15,274 bases of DNA from Desulfobulbaceae bacterium UBA2276 (lineage in GTDB: Bacteria; Desulfobacterota; Desulfobulbia; Desulfobulbales; Desulfocapsaceae). Each line of letters begins with the position of its first letter. The stretch's first letter is position 1. A model generated the notes under the pieces. The model was not told where the DNA came from and made no database searches. It was given only the letters and a program-made list of their open reading frames with translations. The stretch is taken from positions 1 to 15,274 of the forward strand of contig DDWW01000034.1 of NCBI GenBank assembly GCA_002347085.1, given 5' to 3'. A program made the position numbers and the translations under genes. Positions 1 through 7,037 of the stretch are shown here, one piece after another.

Positions 1-36
1 GTAAGGCCCTTTTTGCTCTTTTCAGTTTACGGCCTC
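1..36. repeat. Partial copy of a palindromic dispersed repeat, cut by the window edge
   Basis: The first 36 bases end in ACGGCCTC after a TTTTTGCT tract and a TTTTC stretch. This is the same order as the right half of the complete 55-base palindrome at 9826-9880. The left half would lie before position 1. No gene is seen between 1 and 278, so the copy sits in a spacer like the others. Assignment rests on shared motifs only. Confidence 0.5.
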
Positions 37-47
37 TTATGCAACGT

Positions 48-81
48 CCAGAAAACAGCAATCTGTTCTGCTGTTTTCTGG
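48..81. repeat. Perfect 13-bp inverted repeat (hairpin)
   Basis: CCAGAAAACAGCA (48-60) is exactly complementary to TGCTGTTTTCTGG (69-81), with an 8-base loop. No T-run follows on either strand, so it lacks the form of a standard intrinsic terminator. It lies between two copies of the palindromic repeat family (1-36 and 124-168). It could be a terminator of an upstream gene outside the window, a protein-binding palindrome or part of a repeat cluster. The sequence does not decide. Confidence 0.6.
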
Positions 82-123
82 CGTGGCGCCTGGCAGGCTC
101 CATTCGCCGGCGAACATACAAAA

Positions 124-168
124 GGCCGTAATCAAAAAGCAGTGCTTTTTGCTCATTTCATAACGGCC
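124..168. repeat. Second copy of the palindromic dispersed repeat
   Basis: GGCCGT (124-129) pairs with ACGGCC (163-168). Inside, AAAAAGC (134-140) pairs with GCTTTTT (144-150) around a 3-base loop. The order is outer GGCCGT arm, A-run plus GC, T-run, TTTC, ACGGCC arm. It matches the complete copy at 9826-9880 and the partial copy at 1-36. It ends about 110 bases before the first gene, so it is probably in or near that gene's promoter region. Confidence 0.55.
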
Positions 169-266
169 ATTTATATTATAGACTGCCATTACAAAAAAGT
201 ATCATCGCCTTGGTCACAGAGAATTCCCGGTGAATGGGTGTCCGGCTTGATTTCAACGAGAGGCAA

Positions 267-271
267 GAGGG
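267..271 (+). promoter_or_regulatory. Ribosome binding site that sets the start of the OleA-like gene
   Basis: GAGGG lies 7 bases before the ATG at 279. An in-frame ATG at 234 would add 15 residues but has no comparable site. The family alignment also begins near residue 1 of the shorter form, so 279 is preferred. Confidence 0.6.
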
Positions 272-278
272 ATTCATC

Positions 279-1322
279 ATGCGCTATGCACACGTTTGTC
301 TGCACACCTTTGCCTATGTCCTGCCGCCGATAGCGGTCAGCTCGGAAGAGTTGGAGCTGCGGCTGGCCCCGGTCTATGAGCGGCTCAAATTACCGGTGGG
401 CCGGTTGGAAATGATGAGCGGGATCAGGGAAAGGCGTTTCTGGGAGCCTGGCACCAGGCCCAGCCAGGGCGCGATCCTGGCTGGGAAAAAGGTTATGGAT
501 GAGGCCGCCCTTGCGCCCTCACAGATCGAGTGCCTGATCTTTACCTCGGTCTCGCGAGACATGATGGAACCAGCCACGGCCTCTTTTGTCCATCATGGCC
601 TTGCTTTGTCTGAAAATTGCCTGCTCTTTGATCTGTCCAATGCCTGTCTCGGTTTTCTCGATGGGATGGTGATGTTGGCCAATATGATTGAACTTGGACA
701 GGTGAAAAACGGCTTGCTGGTGGCGGGAGAAACTGCTGAGGAGTTGGTGGAGTCAACTCTTGCGGCCTTATTGGCGGATATGACCTTGACCCGTAAGACC
801 ATTAAGCCGGCCTTTGCCTCCCTGACCATCGGTTCGGGAGCGGTGGCCTTGTATATGTGCCGAGCAGAAGCAGAGGAACGCCGACCCCGTTTGATCCATG
901 GTGCCTGGCGGGCCAATACCCGTCATTCCGATCTGTGTCAGGGGAGTCAACAAGGGGACGCGACAACGCTGATGAACACCGACTCTGAAGAGTTGATGCG
1001 GCGAGGGGTGGAAACGGCATGGATGACCTGGCAGGCCTTTGGTGCGGAACCCGGTTGGCAGGCGGCAGATATTGATCGGTTTTTCTGTCATCAGGTTGGT
1101 TCGGCCCATGCCAGAATGCTCTTTGATTCTCTGGGACTCCCGCCGGAAAAGAACTTTGAGACCCTGGCTCTTCTGGGCAATGTGGGTTCAGTCTCAGCTC
1201 CCATTACTTTGGCTATGGCGATCGAACAGAAGGAGTTCGGGCCGGGGCAGAGGGGGGCAATTCTGGGAATCGGGAGTGGTATAAATTGTCTGATGCTGGG
1301 TGTTGACTGGGGGAAACAATAA
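279..1322 (+). CDS. OleA-like 3-oxoacyl-ACP synthase III family enzyme (thiolase fold)
   Basis: Predicted cytosolic condensing enzyme of 347 residues that joins acyl thioesters by Claisen chemistry. Visible thiolase-fold active site: Cys123 in NACLGF, His271 in CHQVGS, Asn301 in LGNVGS. Glu97 in SVSRDMMEPATAS sits where OleA enzymes carry the glutamate donated across the dimer (Glu117 in the tagged Xanthomonas structure); ordinary FabH lacks it. The late LGIGSGINC stretch also follows OleA. OleA condenses two fatty acyl-CoA molecules head to head into a beta-keto acid, normally for OleBCD to turn into long-chain olefins. No oleB, oleC or oleD is in the window, so the product may differ. The stop codon TAA shares its last base with the ATG of the AMMECR1 gene (TAATG), so the two are translationally coupled. 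Start chosen by the GAGGG site. A general FabH-type role cannot be excluded. Confidence 0.85.
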   Translation: MRYAHVCLHTFAYVLPPIAVSSEELELRLAPVYERLKLPVGRLEMMSGIRERRFWEPGTRPSQGAILAGKKVMDEAALAPSQIECLIFTSVSRDMMEPATASFVHHGLALSENCLLFDLSNACLGFLDGMVMLANMIELGQVKNGLLVAGETAEELVESTLAALLADMTLTRKTIKPAFASLTIGSGAVALYMCRAEAEERRPRLIHGAWRANTRHSDLCQGSQQGDATTLMNTDSEELMRRGVETAWMTWQAFGAEPGWQAADIDRFFCHQVGSAHARMLFDSLGLPPEKNFETLALLGNVGSVSAPITLAMAIEQKEFGPGQRGAILGIGSGINCLMLGVDWGKQ

Positions 1323-1903
1323 TGCAAAATCAGGTAAGTAAAGAGCAGGGACGTTGCTTGTTGCAATTGGCGCGCGAGTCTATAAGCGAGAAACTGGGTG
1401 AAAAGCCGGACAAGAAACGGGACGAGCAGGGTAAGGTCGTTGATCCGGCCCTGCAGGCCCAGTGCGGCACCTTTGTCACCTTGAAGATCGGCGGTCAGTT
1501 ACGGGGCTGTATCGGTAATCTGGAGCCGGTGGGGTCAATCGTGGAAGGGATCCAGCGCAATGCCATCAATGCCGCCTTTCATGATTCCCGGTTCCCGGAG
1601 CTTACCGCCGAAGAGCTGGCACAGGTACATATCGATATCTCCATCCTGACCCGGCCCCAGCCCCTGATGTATCGTGACAGCGAAGATCTTATTGCGCAAC
1701 TGCGCCCTGGCGTTGACGGGGTAATCTTGCGTCTGGGTCGTTATGGCGCCACCTTTTTGCCGCAGGTCTGGGAGCAGCTACCCCAAACCGAGGACTTTTT
1801 GAGCCATCTCTGCCGGAAGGCTGGTCTGTCTGCGACTGCCTGGCAGGACTCTCATCCTGAGGTGGAGGTCTATCAGGTACAATGTTTTGAAGAGGAGAGC
1901 TGA
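1322..1903 (+). CDS. amrA: AMMECR1 family protein, AmmeMemoRadiSam system protein A
   Basis: This 193-residue protein carries the AMMECR1 signature LRGCIG at residues 60-65, preceded by a CGTFVTL strand, and the later block ATFLPQVWEQLP with LCRKAGL near residues 143-169. The length fits the single-domain family. In many bacteria and archaea this protein is encoded with a Memo-type dioxygenase-like protein and a radical SAM enzyme. Neither partner is in this window, so only the A component is shown here. The biochemical activity of the family is not established. Its ATG overlaps the stop of the OleA-like gene by one base, with GGGGG 8 bases upstream as ribosome site. The cysteine-cluster gene follows after a single base. 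Cys63 in the signature is conserved and may be catalytic or metal-binding (inference). Confidence 0.88.
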   Translation: MQNQVSKEQGRCLLQLARESISEKLGEKPDKKRDEQGKVVDPALQAQCGTFVTLKIGGQLRGCIGNLEPVGSIVEGIQRNAINAAFHDSRFPELTAEELAQVHIDISILTRPQPLMYRDSEDLIAQLRPGVDGVILRLGRYGATFLPQVWEQLPQTEDFLSHLCRKAGLSATAWQDSHPEVEVYQVQCFEEES

Positions 1904-1904
1904 G

Positions 1905-2531
1905 ATGAAAGAGGTGCGACTGAGTCCTGAGCTTGCCGAACGGATGGGCCGGATCTATGAGGAGATGGAGCGGGGCTACGAGCAAGTGGCCGCCCAGTTG
2001 CAGTTTAGCTGTGACGGTTGTCCTGATAACTGTTGCGATTCCTGGTTCCAGCACCATACCTTTGTCGAATGGGGCTATCTGTGGCTGGGATTTTGTCAGC
2101 TTTCCGAAATGCGACAGGCCGAGATCCTTGAGCGCAGCCGCTTGTCGGTAGCCGCCTGTGAACAGGCCATAGCCCGCAATGAACGCCCACAGGTCATGTG
2201 CCCCTTGAACGATAATGGCCGATGCGTCCTTTATGCCCATCGCCTGATGGTGTGTCGGACGCATGGGGTTCCGGCCACTATGCAGCGACCGGATGGTCAG
2301 CGGCTTGAGTTTCCCGGTTGTTTTCGTTGCCAGGAGCTGGTCAAGCAGACCTTTGCTGATGCGTCCGAGATTCCCCGTGCCGAGCGGACGCTCTTGTTAC
2401 GGGGGCTGGCAATGTTGGAAAATGAATTGATGGATGGCAAGCGGCATCTCTATCCACGCATAAAGTTGACCATAGCCCAGATGTTAGTCAAGGGGCCGCC
2501 CATGATTGCGATGCCCCATTGTGAACGATAG
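1905..2531 (+). CDS. YkgJ-type cysteine cluster protein (CxxCxxCC family, UPF0153)
   Basis: This 208-residue protein has nine cysteines in three groups: Cys36, Cys39, Cys43 and Cys44 in CDGCPDNCC; Cys99, Cys107 and Cys117 in the block from MCPLNDNGRC to VCRTHG; and Cys139 and Cys142 in PGCFRC. This is the pattern of the YkgJ/CxxCxxCC family, proposed to bind zinc or iron (possibly an Fe-S cluster); function is unknown. No signal peptide or membrane segment is seen, so it is probably cytosolic. It begins one base after the amrA stop, with AGGAG 8 bases before the ATG, and is the last gene of the three-gene operon. An in-frame TTG at 1887 would overlap amrA further and lacks support. Family assignment is good; what the metal does here is not known. 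Confidence 0.82.
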   Translation: MKEVRLSPELAERMGRIYEEMERGYEQVAAQLQFSCDGCPDNCCDSWFQHHTFVEWGYLWLGFCQLSEMRQAEILERSRLSVAACEQAIARNERPQVMCPLNDNGRCVLYAHRLMVCRTHGVPATMQRPDGQRLEFPGCFRCQELVKQTFADASEIPRAERTLLLRGLAMLENELMDGKRHLYPRIKLTIAQMLVKGPPMIAMPHCER

Positions 2532-2623
2532 CTGGGTGGTAAGCCGTTGTAAATAAATACCATGCTCGCCTGAATGGCCGGAACGGCACACGAAGCCGTA
2601 ACGAAACAGGTATTGATACCATC

Positions 2624-3145
2624 ATGAAAGCATCATCAACTGCTCTTGATTTGCAACTCTATTGGGCACAACCCTCGATATTTGAGCGTCATTTTGAGTT
2701 ACATTCAGAGAAGAGTTTATTAGGGGGCCTCCACTTTGAGACACCGTCGGCAGCTTATGGGATGCTGATAACCGCAGGTGCGGCAACGAAACGTTGGACA
2801 TTCAAAGGGGCAAGGTTTCATCTGAAACCGCTTGTGACAATTCGGGAGGAGGGGGGGAATGATGACCTGGCAGTCTATCGGCCTCAACTCTGGGGTGGTG
2901 GATGGGTGGAGTTTGTCAAAGGAAGCAGGTTCCACTGGAAATCAATAAGCTTCTGGGGAACAGAATGGGGGTTTTCCAATGCGCAGGAGGAATTGCTGTT
3001 TGTGCTGAAGCCAAAGCCTTTGGATCTGCTAAAAGTACAGTCTGTAGTGGCGATCGGAGCGCCATGGCATGATCTGGAGGAACTGCCTTTGTTACTGATG
3101 TTGGGCTGGTACTTGAGAGTTTGTGACAGTTATGACACGAGGTGA
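2624..3145 (+). CDS. Hypothetical protein, beta-rich, possibly tubby/LURP-one-like fold
   Basis: I do not firmly recognise this 173-residue protein. It is rich in aromatic residues and predicted strands, with repeated short turns of the type WTFKGARFHLKP (58-69), GGGWVEFVKGSRFHWKS (91-107) and WGTEWGFSN. The rhythm of strand, Gly turn and aromatic strand resembles bacterial scramblase/tubby-C-like (LURP-one-related) domains. That is an inference from pattern only. Residues 151-165 are a leucine-rich helix (LEELPLLLMLGWYLR) too short to be a sure membrane anchor. There is no signal peptide. Upstream is a 92-base gap after the cysteine-cluster gene, with only a weak AGG 13 bases before the ATG, so it may have its own promoter. 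It ends facing the minus-strand zinc-ribbon gene. Confidence 0.6.
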   Translation: MKASSTALDLQLYWAQPSIFERHFELHSEKSLLGGLHFETPSAAYGMLITAGAATKRWTFKGARFHLKPLVTIREEGGNDDLAVYRPQLWGGGWVEFVKGSRFHWKSISFWGTEWGFSNAQEELLFVLKPKPLDLLKVQSVVAIGAPWHDLEELPLLLMLGWYLRVCDSYDTR

Positions 3146-3246
3146 TGCGGATAAAGTGCGAAATTCTATGAAAATGAACAAAATGGGCACAGAACTATAG
3201 ACCAAGCAAACCGACAAGACAGAAAATGGGACCGGAATTTTTTTCA

Positions 3247-3271
3247 GGCTCTCAAACAATAAGAAAGAGCC
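3247..3271. other. Small hairpin in the convergent spacer 3146-3364
   Basis: GGCTCT (3247-3252) pairs with AGAGCC (3266-3271) around a 13-base loop, and CAG and CTG outside extend the stem with one bulge. It lies between the plus-strand hypothetical gene and the minus-strand zinc-ribbon gene, where a shared terminator would be expected. The T-run is before the stem on the plus strand (and appears as an A-run after it on the minus strand), so it does not have intrinsic-terminator form. The rest of this spacer shows nothing I can name. Confidence 0.25.
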
Positions 3272-3364
3272 CTGCCAGAGGTTCAAGCGGATGGTGGGTT
3301 AACTTAACTTACCTCTTTTCCATCCAAGTTCAGTGGGCGCCGCGTTTCCCAACACCTTATCTGC

Positions 3365-3622
3365 CTAAAAGAGCATTTCCGTAAATCGCTGATGAAAGGC
3401 GGTGAGATCTTCTTCGCATTCTCCGCAAATGAGTCTGACCGGCCCCAGGATCTGGGAGCTGTCTTCTTCGGGGGTAAAACTGCCATCCGGATTTTGGAGA
3501 TAGTGAGTGGTAATAATCACATTTTCTGCAACCTCAAAAAAATCTTCGTCATTCCCGCAAGATGGACAAGAGATAAGGTTGGCTGCCTGATGATCTTTAA
3601 GGTGCATATTCTTTTGTTGCAT
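3365..3622 (-). CDS. Small zinc-ribbon-like protein of unknown function
   Basis: The 85-residue product has two cysteine pairs, CPSCGN near residues 19-24 and CGECEEDL near residue 66, spaced as in a rubredoxin-like or zinc-ribbon knuckle pair. The region between them is acidic. No catalytic motif is visible. The ATG at 3622 begins 25 bases after the M23 stop codon, so the two are probably co-transcribed. No good ribosome site is seen before 3622 or before the next in-frame ATG at 3607. A start at 3703 is possible but would overlap the M23 gene and add a low-complexity stretch. Role unknown; protein or nucleic-acid binding is only a guess. Confidence 0.6.
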   Translation of the reverse strand: MQQKNMHLKDHQAANLISCPSCGNDEDFFEVAENVIITTHYLQNPDGSFTPEEDSSQILGPVRLICGECEEDLTAFHQRFTEMLF

Positions 3623-3647
3623 GGGGCAAAGGGCGGTGGGGCGCGGG

Positions 3648-4736
3648 TTAGCCCTTCTTTCTGGTTTTTCTGATCTTGACAGCCACGGCGCTTGTCTTGG
3701 CAATGGTCTTCTTTGATAATGATTTCTTGGCTGGGGAGGTACTGGCGGCCAAGCCTTTTTTGGGCGCTCTTGCCTGCACTTCTTTCGTGGCGACTACCTT
3801 GGAGAACTCGGCTGTTTGCATAAATGTCGCGGGATTGATTGGTTGTCCATTGCGGCAGAGTTCATAATGCAGATGCGCACCGGTCGAGCGGCCACTGCTT
3901 CCTACCAGACCTATAAGCTGGCCCCGTTTCACCTTGTCACCTTTTTTTACTTTATATTCAAGAAGATGGGAGAAACTGGTGGTGAAGCCATTGCCGTGGC
4001 TGATCTCTACAAAACGGCCATAGTAGCCATTATTATCGGCAAAAATGACCGTACCGTCGGCAGTGGCGACGATCTTGTCCCCGCGGTCAGCTACCATATC
4101 CACCCCGGAATGAAAGCCTGTTTTGCCGTTGACCGGATCTTCACGATAGCCAAAGGCAGAGCTTATGGCACCTGGCAATGGGCGGCCTAATGGGGTTCGG
4201 CGCAGGAGATCGAGATTTTTGTCAGTGCGTAGGAGCAGATCTTCCTGCTGGGCTTCCGAAGGAGGGAGGTAGGGACCACCGCTGTTAGCTGTGGGTTTAC
4301 GTTTTTTTACCTGCACCCCGATACTTTTCATAATGTTTTCAATAAGTTGGTTGCGCTCATTGAACTCGGCCAGGGTTTGATTGACCAAGGCCTCTTTTTC
4401 TGAATCAAAGGCGGCGGTCTGCGAGGTCTTCGTGGTAAGAAGGTTCGTGTTCACAGAAAGAAGGTCATCGTTCGCGGACAGCAGGTCGTCAATCCGGTTG
4501 GCATAACTTCGCCTTTCCTGACTGGTTTCGATCAGCCTGACATTCATGGCCGCAACTTGCGCGTTCAGGTTGCTGTTTTCCACCAAAAGACGGGTGGAGA
4601 TAATGGCACCCATGGCACTGATACCCAGGAAGGCAACGCTTAAAGCCAGGCCTAATTTGAGTTTTTTGCGGGAAAGGAAGATATTTCTGGCCGTTTCTTT
4701 GGCCCCGGTAATGATGATATGAATATGGTCACTCAT
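3648..4736 (-). CDS. Membrane-anchored M23 family (LytM/peptidoglycan endopeptidase) protein
   Basis: The product has 362 residues. Order: short cytoplasmic N-terminus with a basic patch (RKKLK, 23-27); one membrane segment at about 28-50; a predicted coiled coil at about 52-140 with repeated LLSAND/LLSVNT heptad-like units; a linker; an M23 domain at about 188-302; and a basic tail. The M23 zinc motifs are complete: His209 and Asp213 in HSGVD and His288/His290 in HLH, with His257 in FSHL. So it is probably an active peptidoglycan cross-link hydrolase in the periplasm rather than a degenerate activator. The last 40 residues are rich in Lys, Ala, Ser and Thr, like histone H1 or peptidoglycan-binding tails. 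No clear Shine-Dalgarno site precedes the ATG. The gene is divergent from uup and followed by the zinc-ribbon gene. Confidence 0.9.
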   Translation of the reverse strand: MSDHIHIIITGAKETARNIFLSRKKLKLGLALSVAFLGISAMGAIISTRLLVENSNLNAQVAAMNVRLIETSQERRSYANRIDDLLSANDDLLSVNTNLLTTKTSQTAAFDSEKEALVNQTLAEFNERNQLIENIMKSIGVQVKKRKPTANSGGPYLPPSEAQQEDLLLRTDKNLDLLRRTPLGRPLPGAISSAFGYREDPVNGKTGFHSGVDMVADRGDKIVATADGTVIFADNNGYYGRFVEISHGNGFTTSFSHLLEYKVKKGDKVKRGQLIGLVGSSGRSTGAHLHYELCRNGQPINPATFMQTAEFSKVVATKEVQARAPKKGLAASTSPAKKSLSKKTIAKTSAVAVKIRKTRKKG

Positions 4737-5074
4737 TGCAGTTTATCTGGATTGATTGTATAAAAGAGGTTTGCGGAAGGGTGAAATTGTTGAGATTAAG
4801 TCTCAATAAATCTCTTTTTTTTACAATTTTTAGCACGTAATTCAATTTTTATAACCGTAGCTTGCAGAATAATCAATAAAAAAAGCCATTTTTTTCATCA
4901 TTGATATCTTTCTCTGTCTTTTTAGGAGTCGTTACGAAAGAACCTGGCCTTGTATAACTATTTCGTTACGGCACCTTATGTTGTTCCGCATATTCAAGTG
5001 GTCATGTTATGTATTTATAACGGCTTAATTAAATAATCTTTCCTGTTTACCGGCCTAATACCCCACTCTTTTTT
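4737..5074. other. AT-rich divergent spacer between the M23 gene and uup
   Basis: This 338-base gene-free stretch must contain promoters for both directions. I see no confident sigma-70 pair. A TATACA-like box about 30 bases before the M23 start (minus strand) lacks a good -35. TTGAGA/TCTCAA (4790-4806, 5-base spacer) is a perfect 6-bp palindrome of operator size. An imperfect long stem lies at 4926-4974. No small ORF with a ribosome site is apparent. Confidence 0.5.
4926..4974. repeat. Imperfect long inverted repeat, possible degenerate copy of the palindromic repeat
   Basis: CGTTACGAAA (4930-4939) and TTTCGTTACG (4961-4970) pair at 9 of 10 positions. With flanking GAGT and GCAC the stem reaches 12 of 14 pairs, counting one G-T pair. 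The order GAG-CGT, AAA, loop, TTTCG, ACGGC resembles the outer arms of the complete palindrome at 9826-9880, but the central A-run/GC/T-run core is missing. It is therefore either a decayed copy or an independent palindrome in the uup leader. Confidence 0.35.
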
Positions 5075-6934
5075 ATGGCGCATCTTCTCAGTTGTCAGTC
5101 TTTGACCAAGTCTTTTGGTGCTCAAACCCTGTTTAGCAATATTTGCCTCTCGATCAGCGACGGTGATCGCATTGGTCTTATTGGCCCGAATGGCAGCGGT
5201 AAATCGACCCTGCTCAAGATCATCAGCAATCAGCTTGAGGCCGATAGCGGGAAGATCCTGGTGCAGAGGCATGTGCGCACTGCCTATCTGGCCCAGGCGG
5301 ATGTCTTTGACGAGGACAAGAGTGTGGCCGAGAATCTGGGACAAGCCCTTGCCGGCCTGGACCTGGAGGAGAGCGAGCGGTATAATCGGGTTCATGCCCT
5401 GCTCAGCCGGGCCGAATTTGTTGATCCTGCACTTCCGGTGCGGATTTTGTCCGGGGGCTGGCGCAAGCGTCTTTCCATCTGTCGCGCCTTGGTTGTGCGG
5501 CCGGACATCCTGGTTATGGATGAGCCCACTAATCATCTGGATATCGAGGGCATCATCTGGCTGGAAAAGATGCTTGCTGTCTCTTCTCCTGATAGTCCCT
5601 CGGCCGTCTTGCTGGTGAGCCATGACCGTCGTTTTCTGGAGAACACGGTCAGCCGGGTGGTGGAGTTATCCCCCTTGTATCCCGAGGGTTCCTTTCAGGT
5701 ACAGGGTACCTATGTCAAATTTCTGGAAGAGCGGGAAGAATTTCTTGGCCAGCAGTTGCAACAGGAAGAACGCCTGGCGAACAAGGTCCGGCGGGAGACC
5801 GAATGGTTGAGGCGGGGGCCCAAGGCCCGGGCCACCAAGGCCAAGTATCGTATTGACGAGGCCTATAAGCTCCAGGATGAACTATCACAGGTCAAGGGTC
5901 GCAATCGGTCAAATGCAAGCGTACAGATAGGGTTTGATGCCACCGGCCGCAAGACCCGCAAACTCCTTACTGCCACCAATATTTCCAAGAGTCACGGCGG
6001 GAAGGTGTTGTTCTCGGGGCTGGATCTGGTGCTCTCACCGGGCGAACGTCTTGGGCTTTTGGGGAGAAATGGCTGTGGCAAGTCCACACTGATGCAGATG
6101 CTGGCCGCCGCGGGGTTGGGCGAGGGAGGCAATAGGCAGTTCGCCCCTGATAGCGGGGAGATCATAGTGGCGGATGGGGTGCGGATAGTCAGCTTTGATC
6201 AGCGGCGCGAAAAGATCAATCCGGCCCTGACCTTGCGGCGCGCCCTGGCCCCGGATGGGGATGCCATTGTCTGTCAGGGGCGGTCGATGCATGTGGTTTC
6301 GTGGGCCAAGCGCTTCCTCTTTCAGCCCGAGCAATTAGAAACGCCGGTGGGGCAACTCTCGGGCGGCGAATGCGCCCGGATTCTTATCGCCGAGCTGATG
6401 CGGCAGCCAGCCGATATTTTGCTCCTTGATGAACCCACCAACGATCTTGACATCCCTTCTCTTGGTGTCCTGGAAGAAAGCCTGCTCGAATTTCCCGGGG
6501 CCTTGGTGCTGGTGACTCATGATCGTTTTCTCCTCGATCGGGTTTGTGACCGGGTGCTTGGGTTTGATGGCCGTGGCGGACTGGAGTCTTTTGCCGATTA
6601 TGAACAGTGGCTGGCCGCCCTGCAACAGGGTGGGGAAGAGCTGGAAAAGGTGGTCATGGCGGTAACGCCTGGGGCCGGAAACCAGGATAAAAAGAAAAAA
6701 AGTGGCCGGCTGTCGTATCTCGATCAGCGGGAATACGAGCAGATAGAAGAAAAGATCCTGGAGGCCGAAGAGGCGCAGGAAAAGCTCCAGGCTCTTATGG
6801 ATGCCCCTGAAACGACCTCAGACCCTGAACGTCTGCATGACTGCTGGACCGAGTTGCAGGCGGCCCAGACAGCAGTGGCACAATTGTATGATCGCTGGCA
6901 CGAGCTGGAGGAAAAGAAAAATGAGGGGGAGTGA
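5075..6934 (+). CDS. uup: ABC-F family ATPase Uup
   Basis: This 619-residue soluble protein has two ABC nucleotide-binding domains and no membrane segments. Domain 1: Walker A GPNGSGKST (37-45), signature LSGGW (125-129), Walker B VMDEPTNHLD with catalytic Glu150, switch His183. The interdomain linker includes WLRRGPKARATK (244-255), typical of ABC-F. Domain 2: Walker A GRNGCGKST (330-338), signature LSGGE (428-432), Walker B LLDEPTNDLD with Glu453, switch His482. After about residue 540 a charged coiled coil starts with GRLSYLDQREYEQIEEKI and ends RWHELEEKKN, as in the Uup C-terminal domain. Uup acts on ribosomes and is linked to transposon precise excision and DNA-branch handling in E. coli. 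All ATPase residues are intact. No Shine-Dalgarno site is seen before the ATG at 5075. Downstream, 103 bases separate it from the HDOD gene. Another ABC-F subtype is the main alternative. Confidence 0.9.
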   Translation: MAHLLSCQSLTKSFGAQTLFSNICLSISDGDRIGLIGPNGSGKSTLLKIISNQLEADSGKILVQRHVRTAYLAQADVFDEDKSVAENLGQALAGLDLEESERYNRVHALLSRAEFVDPALPVRILSGGWRKRLSICRALVVRPDILVMDEPTNHLDIEGIIWLEKMLAVSSPDSPSAVLLVSHDRRFLENTVSRVVELSPLYPEGSFQVQGTYVKFLEEREEFLGQQLQQEERLANKVRRETEWLRRGPKARATKAKYRIDEAYKLQDELSQVKGRNRSNASVQIGFDATGRKTRKLLTATNISKSHGGKVLFSGLDLVLSPGERLGLLGRNGCGKSTLMQMLAAAGLGEGGNRQFAPDSGEIIVADGVRIVSFDQRREKINPALTLRRALAPDGDAIVCQGRSMHVVSWAKRFLFQPEQLETPVGQLSGGECARILIAELMRQPADILLLDEPTNDLDIPSLGVLEESLLEFPGALVLVTHDRFLLDRVCDRVLGFDGRGGLESFADYEQWLAALQQGGEELEKVVMAVTPGAGNQDKKKKSGRLSYLDQREYEQIEEKILEAEEAQEKLQALMDAPETTSDPERLHDCWTELQAAQTAVAQLYDRWHELEEKKNEGE

Positions 6935-7037
6935 AGGGGGATGGTCACGGCGACGGCCACTGAACTCGCCCTTATAATGAGTCTGTGCGGCACTTTTCAC
7001 AATCAGAACCTTTTCGAAATTTTACCCGGAGTAGTCA

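Noticed and set aside
13..333. Open frame across the first 333 bases
   Set aside because: It runs through palindromic repeats and hairpins, overlaps the start of the OleA-like gene out of frame, and has no protein-like pattern.
1322..2531. Complete AmmeMemoRadiSam system
   Set aside because: Only the AMMECR1 component is present; no Memo or radical SAM gene is in the window.
5015..5623. Minus-strand open frame of 202 codons at the start of uup
   Set aside because: Uup has complete Walker and signature motifs there. The minus frame shows none and no ribosome site.
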